Shown here: in pieces, positions 5,070 through 11,443 of the stretch
How the letters are laid out: the number at the start of each line of letters is the position of its first letter
Position numbering within the stretch: the stretch's first letter is position 1
From: Candidatus Aminicenantota bacterium
Lineage (GTDB): Bacteria; Acidobacteriota; UBA6911; RPQK01; JAJDTT01
Length of the DNA stretch: 11,443 nt
NCBI GenBank assembly: GCA_026706325.1
Contig: JAPOYZ010000386.1
Location: forward strand, 1-11,443
Direction of reading: 5' to 3'
The notes under the pieces: generated by a model
Seen by the model: the letters and a program-made list of their open reading frames with translations, nothing else
Databases searched by the model: none
What the model was told of the DNA's origin: nothing
Translations under genes and position numbers: made by a program

Positions 5070-7525
5070 TCCGCGCCCTCCGATTCCAGGCTGCCGGTCC
5101 CCGGGGCCACCAGGCTCACGTCGGCAACCGTGTCCCCATCCCCCAAATCCATCAGCTTCACGCCCAGAGCGTTGCGACCCGTCATCCGAATCGTATCGGC
5201 CCCCAAGCGAATGATCTTCCCTTTTCCGGTGATAATGATCAACTCGGCCCCCGGCCCGACAGGAAAGGTTCCTACGACCTTGCCATTGCGAGCGGTAGTC
5301 TTGATGTTGATCACACCCTGTCCCGCGCGCCCCTTCGTTGCATATTCGACGACGGGCGTGCGTTTTCCAAAACCATGTTCAGTCACCGCCAAGATGCTCT
5401 CGTGGCCTTCCCGAATAACGCCCATGCTCACCACTGAGTCGCCCGGCTTGAGGCGTATGCCCCACACCCCTTGCGCGACACGTCCCATCTCCCGAACCTG
5501 GTGTTCGGAGAACCGCGCGGCCTTGCCCCGTTCCGTGCAAAGAAGAATGTCGTCCTTTCCGCTGGTCCGGCTCACCACGATCAGTTCGTCCCCCCGCTCT
5601 ACGGAGCAGGCAATGATTCCTTTCACCCGCGGGTTGGAGTACGCCGCCAGCGCCGTCTTCTTCACTCGTCCCCGCCGCGACGCCATGACGATGAATCCCG
5701 GAGTCTTGAAGTCCTGCACGGCGATCATGTCCGCCACCTTCTCGCCCCGCTCCAACTTGACCAGGTTGACGATCGGCTTCCCCTTGCCGGCGGCCCCCAC
5801 ATCGGGAATCTCATACACTTTCAGCCAATAGACCCGCCCCTGGTTCGTGAAGATGAGGATGTAACTGTGCGTGGAGGCGACGAAAAGATAGTCGACGACA
5901 TCGTCGGCGGTCCGGGTGGACATGCCGATGCGGCCCTTGCCGCCGCGATGCTGGCTGCGGTAGATGTGGAGCGCCGTCCGCTTGATGTAGCCGCCATGCG
6001 TGGCCGTGATGACGACCTGCTCTTCGGCGATGAGGTCCTCAACCGTCAGGTCGATGGCCTCGTCCAGAATCACGGTGCGCCGCGGCGAGTGGTACGCGTC
6101 CTGAATCTCCATCAGTTCGCCTCGGATCACCCGCCGAAGCTCGGCCTCGTGGGTGAGGATCTTCTTCAGTTGCGCGATGCGGCGCCGAATCTGCTCCAGC
6201 TCCTCCAGAATCTTGTCCCGCTCCAGGCCGGTGAGCCGCTGCAGCCGCATGTCAAGAATGGCCTGCGCCTGAATTTCGGTGAATTCGAAGCGCTCCATCA
6301 ATTGCGTCCTGGCCTCCGCCGGCGTCCTTGATCCCCGGATCAGCGCGATCACCAGGTCCAGGTGATCCAGGGCCTTGGCGAGCCCCTCCAGGATGTGCGC
6401 CCGTTTCTCGGCCTTTCTCAGGTCGAACTGCGTCCGCCGCCGCACGACGATCCTGCGATGGGACAGGAAGTGGTTCAAAGTCTCCTTGAGGGTGAGTACT
6501 CGGGGGCGCCCTCCCGCCAATGCCAGAAGAATGATCCCGAACGAGCTCTGCATCGGCGTCAATTTGTACAGTTGGTTCAGGACGACCTGCGGTTGCTCCC
6601 CCCGCTTGAGCTCGATGACGACCCGCATCCCGTCTCGATCCGACTCGTCTCTCAGGTCGCTGATCCCCTCGACCTTCTTGCTTCGCACCAATGCGGCAAT
6701 CGTCTCGATGAGTTTGGCCTTGTTGACTTGATAGGGAAGCTCATCGACGATGATGGCCTCTTTGTCTTTTCCCACCTTTTCGATGGCGGCCTTGGCCCGC
6801 AACTGGATGATGCCGCGGCCCGTGGCATACGCCCTGAGGATGGCATTGCGGCCTGAGATGATCCCCGCAGTCGGAAAGTCGGGGCCTGGGATCAGCTCCA
6901 TGAGCTCCGCGAGGCTCGCTTCCGGGCGGTCGAGCAGAAGCAACAGTCCGTCGATGACTTCAGCAAGGTTGTGAGGAGGAACATTGGTTGCCATTCCCAC
7001 GGCAATTCCGGACGCTCCGTTGACCAGGAGGTTGGGATAACGAGCCGGCAGCACCTCGGGCTCCTCCAACGACTCATCGTAATTGGCCTGAAAATCGACG
7101 GTCTCCTTCTCGATGTCCGCCAGGATCTCCCCGGCGATCTGCGCCATCCGGACCTCGGTGTACCGCATCGCGGCCGGAGAGTCCCCGTCGATGGACCCGA
7201 AATTCCCCTGTCCGTCGATCAACATCTCCCGCATGGAAAAGTCCTGCGCCATCCGGACCAGGGCGTCGTAGACGGCCGCATCGCCGTGGGGATGGAACTT
7301 TCCGATCACCTCGCCAACGACCCGCGCCGACTTCTTGTGGGGGCGGTTCCTGGTGTTCTTCAACTCGCTCATGGCGTAGAGGATGCGCCGGTGGACCGGC
7401 TTCAAGCCGTCCCGGACATCCGGCAGGGCCCTGCCCACGATGACCGACATGGCGTAGTCCAGGTAGGAGGTCTTCATCTCCGCTTCGATGGCGACCGGAA
7501 TCTCCCGGCCCTGGTACTCTCTCAT
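5066..7525 (-). CDS. gyrA: DNA gyrase subunit A
   Basis: GyrA cuts and rejoins DNA in the GyrA2GyrB2 complex that introduces negative supercoils using ATP. The 819 residues cover the whole protein. The N-terminal winged-helix domain holds the catalytic Tyr122 in AMRYTE, with the same numbering as E. coli. The quinolone region HPHGDAAVYD spans 78-87, with Ala83 where E. coli has Ser and the usual Asp87. Tower and coiled-coil segments follow to about residue 490. The C-terminal beta-pinwheel then begins, carrying the GyrA box QHRGGKG at 525-531, with histidine in place of the usual arginine at its second position. The box and the full pinwheel argue for GyrA rather than ParC. The ATG is supported by GGAGGA (7534-7539) with 8 bases of spacing. 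It lies 136 bp after gyrB on the same strand and overlaps the TPR gene by 4 bases. Confidence 0.98.
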   Translation of the reverse strand: MREYQGREIPVAIEAEMKTSYLDYAMSVIVGRALPDVRDGLKPVHRRILYAMSELKNTRNRPHKKSARVVGEVIGKFHPHGDAAVYDALVRMAQDFSMREMLIDGQGNFGSIDGDSPAAMRYTEVRMAQIAGEILADIEKETVDFQANYDESLEEPEVLPARYPNLLVNGASGIAVGMATNVPPHNLAEVIDGLLLLLDRPEASLAELMELIPGPDFPTAGIISGRNAILRAYATGRGIIQLRAKAAIEKVGKDKEAIIVDELPYQVNKAKLIETIAALVRSKKVEGISDLRDESDRDGMRVVIELKRGEQPQVVLNQLYKLTPMQSSFGIILLALAGGRPRVLTLKETLNHFLSHRRIVVRRRTQFDLRKAEKRAHILEGLAKALDHLDLVIALIRGSRTPAEARTQLMERFEFTEIQAQAILDMRLQRLTGLERDKILEELEQIRRRIAQLKKILTHEAELRRVIRGELMEIQDAYHSPRRTVILDEAIDLTVEDLIAEEQVVITATHGGYIKRTALHIYRSQHRGGKGRIGMSTRTADDVVDYLFVASTHSYILIFTNQGRVYWLKVYEIPDVGAAGKGKPIVNLVKLERGEKVADMIAVQDFKTPGFIVMASRRGRVKKTALAAYSNPRVKGIIACSVERGDELIVVSRTSGKDDILLCTERGKAARFSEHQVREMGRVAQGVWGIRLKPGDSVVSMGVIREGHESILAVTEHGFGKRTPVVEYATKGRAGQGVINIKTTARNGKVVGTFPVGPGAELIIITGKGKIIRLGADTIRMTGRNALGVKLMDLGDGDTVADVSLVAPGTGSLESEGAE

Positions 7526-7661
7526 CGACTCGTTCCTCCGATCACAGACTCTCGAAAGATCACGATGCGCGGACGAGGCAGCGTCCGGTTGGGGAAAGGC
7601 GCGGCGCGGCGGTCACGGCAGAAACGCTGAGGCTCCGGGGCGCCGGCCCCACCGCATGCGC
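7526..7661 (-). other. gyrB-gyrA intergenic leader with short hairpins
   Basis: These 136 bases hold the gyrA ribosome site and two small inverted repeats. CGGACG/CGTCCG (7570-7587) has a 6-bp stem and a 6-base loop. GGGGC/GCCCC (7637-7650) has a 5-bp stem and a 4-base loop and starts 11 bases after the gyrB stop. Neither is followed by a T-run, and I see no convincing promoter, so gyrB and gyrA are probably co-transcribed through this gap. No small gene or RNA is recognisable. Confidence 0.35.
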
Positions 7662-10238
7662 CTAAACGTCCAGGTTCCTGACGTTCAGTGCGTTGTCCTC
7701 GATGAATTGCCGCCGCGGCGCCACGTGTCCGCCCATGAGGACATTGAAGATGTCGTCCGTCTCGACCATGTCCTCGATGTCTACCCGCAACAACGTCCTG
7801 GTGTCGGGGTCCATGGTCGTTTCCCAAAGCTGGTGCGGGTTCATCTCGCCCAGCCCCTTGTAGCGCTGAATGCCCAGCTTTCGTTTGCCGGCAGACACGA
7901 AGTGCTCGATCAGTTCCGCGGCGGTGGACAGCATCGTCTCCTTGGGCGGGCCCTTCGCCGTGTCCGACGCCTGGTGCTGTACCAGGAAAGGGGCGTATTC
8001 CAGGATATCCGCCTTCCGGCGGAGCCGGGCCAATCGCCGGCATTCGCCCGAAACGGCAAAGTCGTGGTTCAGGACCATGCCTTCGGAATGTCCGTTGCGC
8101 AGATGCAGTTCGTAGAAACGCCGCTCCTCATTGAACGAGGTCTCGGCGTGGAAGCCCAATTTCCGGAAACGCGCCGCCAAATCCGCCAATTCGGATCCAT
8201 TCCGGAAGACCCTGCGGGCCACCGCCTCATAGGCCTCGGTCCCCGACACGCTGCTGAAAAAATCCAGGAACTCGCCCACCACGCCATTTCCATCGTAGCG
8301 GCGGCTGAGCGTTTCGAGACGCTGTTGAAACTCCATCAGGGACTCAAGCTGCCCGATCAGTTCCTTTCCTTCGAGAGTTCCGAGTCGGCCGCCCGGTTGC
8401 GGCGGGGCGATCCGAATTCCGTCCGTCGCCCGGCCGAGCACGAACCGGGTCAGATCCCGCTCGTTCTGGAGATAGGCTTCCTTCTTCCCCTGCTGAATCC
8501 GGAACAGGGGCGGCTGGGCGATGTAGACGTGGCGGTTCCGGATGAGCTCGGACATCTGCCGGAAGAAAAACGTCAGCAGCAGAGTGCGGATATGGCTTCC
8601 GTCCACATCCGCGTCGGTCATGATGATGATCTTGTGGTACCGGAGCTTGGCCAGGTTGAAATCGGCGCTGCCCACGCCCGCGCCGATGGCCGAGATCATG
8701 GTGACGATCTCCTGGTTGCTCAGCACCTTGTCGAACCGGGCCTTTTCCACATTCAGGATCTTGCCCTTGATGGGAAGGATCGCCTGAAACCGTCGGTTGC
8801 GCCCCTGCTTGGCGGACCCGCCCGCCGAATCTCCCTCGACGATGAAGATCTCCGAAAAGCGTGGATCCCGCTCCTGGCAATCGGCCAGTTTGCCCGGCAG
8901 GGAGAGGTTGTCGAGAGCACTCTTGCGCCGAGTCAGCTCACGAGCCTTCCTGGCGGCCTGCCGCGCCCGCGCCGCGTCCGTCGCCTTGTTCACGATCCGG
9001 CGGGCAAGAGTGGGGTTCTGCTCCAGGAACAGACTGAGGCCCTCATTGCACACCGCCTCCGTAATCCCCTTGATCTCGCTGTTCCCCAACTTGGCTTTGG
9101 TTTGGCCCTCGAACTGGGGGTTCGGAATCTTGATGCTGACGACGGCAACGAGCCCTTCTCTGACGTCCTCGCCCGACAGGTTCTTCTTCAGATCGCGAAG
9201 CAGCCTGTTGCTGGAGGCATAGGCGTTGATGGTGCGGGTGAGCGCCGCCTTGAACCCCACCATGTGGGTGCCCCCCTCCGGCGTATTGATGGTGTTTACG
9301 AAGGAGAAGAGGCTCTCGTTGTAACCGTCGTTGTACTGGAGCGCGACCTCGACCTCGTTGTCCCCCCGGCGCGCCTTCACGTGGACCGGCTTGCGGTGCA
9401 GCGTCGTCTTGTTCTTGTTCAGATACCGGACAAAGTCGGACAGCCCTCCCTTGTACAGAAAGCGCTGCTTCTTCGCTTCCCCGGCATCGCCAGCAGGGCC
9501 AGCGCCGATTTCCCGGTCCAGAGCATGGGAGCGGCAGTCTTCGATCTCGATGGCCAGGCCCGGGTTCAGAAACGCCAACTCGCGCATCCGCCGCGACAGC
9601 GTCTCGTAGTTGAAGGTCATGGTCTCGAAGATCTCGTCGTCCGGCTTGAAGTTGACCTTGGTCCCCCGGCGCCTCGTCTTTCCGGCCCTCCGGAACTCGC
9701 CCGTCGGCACGCCGCGGATGTACGACTGCCGATACACGTAACCGCCGCGGCAGACTTCCAACTCAAGGTGCAGCGACAACGCATTGACGACCGAAACTCC
9801 GACGCCATGCAAACCGCCGGACACCTTGTAACTGTCGTGGTCGAATTTGCCGCCGGCATGCAGGGTGGTCAAAACGACCTCAGCGGCCGGAAGCTGCTTT
9901 TCAGGATGGATGTCTACGGGAATACCCCGGCCATTGTCCTCGACGGTGATGGAACCATCCAGGTGGATCGTCAGGTGGATCCGGTCACAGAAACCGGCCA
10001 GGGCCTCGTCGACCGAATTGTCCACCACCTCCTGAACCAGATGATGGAGTCCATCCGGTCCGGTTGAGCCAATGTACATGGCCGGCCGTTTCCGAACCGC
10101 CTCGAGACCTTCCAGGACGCGAATCTTCTTGGCTGTGTAGGCAGCGGACTCTTGAGCCTGATCGACCGGCTGCAGTTGATTCGTCAATCTCGAATCCTCG
10201 TCCGTGGTGAATTCACGCGGGGCTCCGGCGCCGCTCAC
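7662..10238 (-). CDS. gyrB: DNA gyrase subunit B
   Basis: This is the ATPase and TOPRIM subunit of gyrase. In the 858-residue numbering the GHKL ATPase shows Glu70 and Asn74 (QEVVDNSVDEAL), DNGRGIP at 101-107, GGLHGVG at 141-147 and the QTK loop at 379-381. The TOPRIM domain shows catalytic Glu468 in VEGDSAGG and DADVD at 542-546. The stretch from about 600 to 785 is the insert typical of Gram-negative GyrB, which explains the length compared with about 640 residues in Gram-positive forms. QRYKGLGEMNPHQLWETTMD (791-810) and the C-terminal ALNVRNLDV favour GyrB over ParE. The start is uncertain. GTG at 10236-10238 gives a 33-residue lead before the conserved TAKKIRVLEGL and has only a weak ribosome site. 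An in-frame TTG at 10185-10187, preceded by GAGGA (10195-10199), would give a more usual N-terminus. dnaN lies 81 bp upstream. Confidence 0.97.
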   Translation of the reverse strand: MSGAGAPREFTTDEDSRLTNQLQPVDQAQESAAYTAKKIRVLEGLEAVRKRPAMYIGSTGPDGLHHLVQEVVDNSVDEALAGFCDRIHLTIHLDGSITVEDNGRGIPVDIHPEKQLPAAEVVLTTLHAGGKFDHDSYKVSGGLHGVGVSVVNALSLHLELEVCRGGYVYRQSYIRGVPTGEFRRAGKTRRRGTKVNFKPDDEIFETMTFNYETLSRRMRELAFLNPGLAIEIEDCRSHALDREIGAGPAGDAGEAKKQRFLYKGGLSDFVRYLNKNKTTLHRKPVHVKARRGDNEVEVALQYNDGYNESLFSFVNTINTPEGGTHMVGFKAALTRTINAYASSNRLLRDLKKNLSGEDVREGLVAVVSIKIPNPQFEGQTKAKLGNSEIKGITEAVCNEGLSLFLEQNPTLARRIVNKATDAARARQAARKARELTRRKSALDNLSLPGKLADCQERDPRFSEIFIVEGDSAGGSAKQGRNRRFQAILPIKGKILNVEKARFDKVLSNQEIVTMISAIGAGVGSADFNLAKLRYHKIIIMTDADVDGSHIRTLLLTFFFRQMSELIRNRHVYIAQPPLFRIQQGKKEAYLQNERDLTRFVLGRATDGIRIAPPQPGGRLGTLEGKELIGQLESLMEFQQRLETLSRRYDGNGVVGEFLDFFSSVSGTEAYEAVARRVFRNGSELADLAARFRKLGFHAETSFNEERRFYELHLRNGHSEGMVLNHDFAVSGECRRLARLRRKADILEYAPFLVQHQASDTAKGPPKETMLSTAAELIEHFVSAGKRKLGIQRYKGLGEMNPHQLWETTMDPDTRTLLRVDIEDMVETDDIFNVLMGGHVAPRRQFIEDNALNVRNLDV

Positions 10239-10271
10239 GAGAGACGGTCCCGTCAGCTTGGACCACCTCCA

Positions 10272-10277
10272 ATTATA
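10272..10277 (-). promoter_or_regulatory. TATAAT -10 box upstream of gyrB
   Basis: A perfect TATAAT on the minus strand, preceded by CGGG, sits 34 bases before the GTG of gyrB in the dnaN-gyrB gap. No good -35 is found 16-18 bases upstream (GCATTT at the 17-base position); TTGCGA is present, but only 13 bases away. The predicted start near 10265 falls inside the purine-rich GGAGGTGG (10263-10270), so that element would be mostly absent from transcripts begun here. gyrB could thus have its own promoter besides read-through from dnaN. Confidence 0.45.
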
Positions 10278-10319
10278 CCCGGTTCATGTGTCGCAAATGC
10301 ACCGGGAGGAGGGTACTAA

Positions 10320-11443
10320 TCAGAGGCTCAGCGGCATGACGACATATTGGATCCTGTAATCGTCGGCCGAGTCCGATTCGTCGGCGTCGGGCGCACTGAT
10401 GGGCTGGAGCAGACCCTGAGTATCCGAGTCCTTGAGCGAGATGCGCACCTGCTCGCTGTCGACCACGTTGACGAAGTCCAACAGGTAGTCCACGTTGAAA
10501 CCGATCACGATCGGTGTCCCCTCGTAACTTGTCTCCATCGCTTCGGCGGCCCGCTCCCCATTCGCATTCTCGCAGGCGAGTTTGGCCTGTCCCTCGTTGA
10601 GGCTCAACTCGACAGCCCGCGTATCCCGGTCCGCCACCACCGCGACGCGCCTCAGGGCCGCCGTGAAACCTGAGGTGCCCAAATCTGCGTCCAGGTCGTT
10701 TCCTTGCGGTATGACCATCTTGTAGTTGGGGAACTCGCCGCTCAGGATGCGGGAGATCAAGAGCCGCCGGCCCATTCCGAACGAGATGCGCCTCTCTCCA
10801 CTTCTGAACTCGATGTCCCCGTCAGTTTCACTGAGCAACTTCATCAATTCGACCAGCGCTTTCTTGGGAATCAGGACCCGAAGCTCCTCCTGGTCGATGT
10901 TCAGTTCGACTGTCCGCCGCACAATGACGAGTCGGTGCCCATCCGTGGTGACCAGGGACAGATTGGAAGGGGTGATCACGGCCAGCGCGCCCCCCAGAGT
11001 ATACCGGCTTTCCTCCTGGGTGACGGCGAAGACGCAGCTTCCGATCATATGGCGAACCATAGCCGCGCCCATGCGAATGACCTGACCTTCCGCCTCGCCG
11101 ATCTCGGGGAAGTTTCCCCTCCCCAGGGCCGCCACCTTGAAGCGGGACCGGCCGTAGCCGATTTCGACCCAGTCTCCCTCGCCGATGGACTTGATGTGGA
11201 TAGCGGAATCTTGCGGAGCGAGGCGGACGATCTCGAAGAGCTTCCTCGCTGAAATGGTCAGGGCACCGCCCACCCGCACCTGCGCTTCACAGCGGCAGCG
11301 CAAAGAGACATCCAGGTCCGTAGCGGTGAGAAGAATATTGTTCCCGATGGTCTCAAGAAGAACATGGCCAAGAATCGGCACCGTCGTTTTCCTCTCGACG
11401 ATGGTCTGGAGGTGTTGGACCTCGGGGAACAACAGGTCCCGCT
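10320..11443 (-). CDS. dnaN: DNA polymerase III beta subunit (sliding clamp), 5' end beyond the window
   Basis: DnaN forms the ring-shaped dimer that tethers DNA polymerase III and many repair proteins to DNA. The frame is open to the right edge. Its first readable residues, RDLLFPEVQHLQTIVERKTT, are a typical clamp N-terminus lacking only the first several residues. The TTG at 11430-11432 is therefore an internal leucine codon, not the start. Clamp landmarks include VPILGHVLLE, the TATDLDVSL strand, LSGEFPNYKMVIP in the second to third domain, and the closing YVVMPLSL, close to the common YVVMPMRL. An acidic, probably loose stretch, DADESDSADD, precedes the last strand. gyrB follows after 81 bp with no recF between. 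dnaA is expected just beyond the edge by common gene order, but it is not seen. Confidence 0.97.
   Translation of the reverse strand, partial: RDLLFPEVQHLQTIVERKTTVPILGHVLLETIGNNILLTATDLDVSLRCRCEAQVRVGGALTISARKLFEIVRLAPQDSAIHIKSIGEGDWVEIGYGRSRFKVAALGRGNFPEIGEAEGQVIRMGAAMVRHMIGSCVFAVTQEESRYTLGGALAVITPSNLSLVTTDGHRLVIVRRTVELNIDQEELRVLIPKKALVELMKLLSETDGDIEFRSGERRISFGMGRRLLISRILSGEFPNYKMVIPQGNDLDADLGTSGFTAALRRVAVVADRDTRAVELSLNEGQAKLACENANGERAAEAMETSYEGTPIVIGFNVDYLLDFVNVVDSEQVRISLKDSDTQGLLQPISAPDADESDSADDYRIQYVVMPLSL

Noticed and set aside
7488..10067. Very long plus-strand open frame (about 860 codons) antisense to gyrB
   Set aside because: It lies opposite an unmistakable gyrB, has no recognisable domain, and is Arg/Gly/Pro/Leu/Val-rich in the way antisense frames of GC-rich genes are. 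Such codon use removes stops on the opposite strand.
11195..11203. TGTGGATAG, one base from a DnaA box
   Set aside because: It is a single isolated match inside dnaN coding sequence, with no cluster of boxes or AT-rich unwinding region nearby. It gives no evidence of an origin in the window.
11430..11432. TTG as the start of dnaN
   Set aside because: The frame continues upstream to the window edge with residues (RDL) expected in a clamp N-terminus, so the gene is simply truncated.
1..11443. A novel defence, mobile or biosynthetic system
   Set aside because: Every gene but the TPR protein and the edge fragment belongs to a well-known housekeeping or metabolic family. No transposase, integrase, repeat array, toxin-antitoxin pair or atypical composition was seen.

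Overview
The window is a compact, GC-rich bacterial chromosomal segment made almost entirely of housekeeping genes. It holds eight complete genes, a dnaN that runs off the right edge, and a probable gene tail at the left edge. The best taxonomic guess is Acidobacteriota or a neighbouring Gram-negative phylum. The reasons are the long GyrB with the Gram-negative-type insert in its TOPRIM half, a YphP/YqiW-type bacilliredoxin with an intact CGC motif, a PmtA-like phospholipid methyltransferase, and high GC with frequent GTG and TTG starts. This assignment is inferred from gene content; no rRNA or other phylogenetic marker was compared.

Left part (1-4172). A probable gene tail (2-91, +) precedes a bacilliredoxin gene (139-579, +). 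That gene converges on acsA, acetyl-CoA synthetase (594-2552, -), and a small hairpin spans both stop codons. acsA lies 46 bp behind hpt, hypoxanthine phosphoribosyltransferase (2599-3162, -), so the two could form a short operon. A 102-bp divergent promoter region separates hpt from a PmtA-like methyltransferase (3265-3885, +). That gene converges on rpsU, ribosomal protein S21 (3969-4172, -), with a hairpin between them. rpsU has the clearest promoter in the window, TTGACA-N18-TATATT.

Right part (4278-11443). This is a replication and topology cluster read leftwards: dnaN, gyrB, gyrA, then a membrane-anchored or exported TPR protein whose ATG overlaps the gyrA stop in an ATGA junction. recF, often found between dnaN and gyrB, is absent; that gap is only 81 bp and holds a TATAAT box. 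The arrangement suggests that dnaA and the origin lie just beyond the right edge. If so, most genes here are transcribed in the direction of fork movement, but neither dnaA nor an origin is visible.

Together the genes cover DNA supercoiling and replication (dnaN, gyrB, gyrA), translation (rpsU), purine salvage (hpt), acetate activation (acsA), membrane lipid modification (PmtA-like) and thiol redox repair (bacilliredoxin). I found no mobile element, CRISPR array, tRNA, rRNA or convincing undescribed system. The points worth a second look are details: alanine at the quinolone-contact position of GyrA, a histidine in the GyrA box, the gyrA-TPR coupling, the missing recF, and an ambiguous gyrB start. 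No intergenic stretch exceeds 300 bases.
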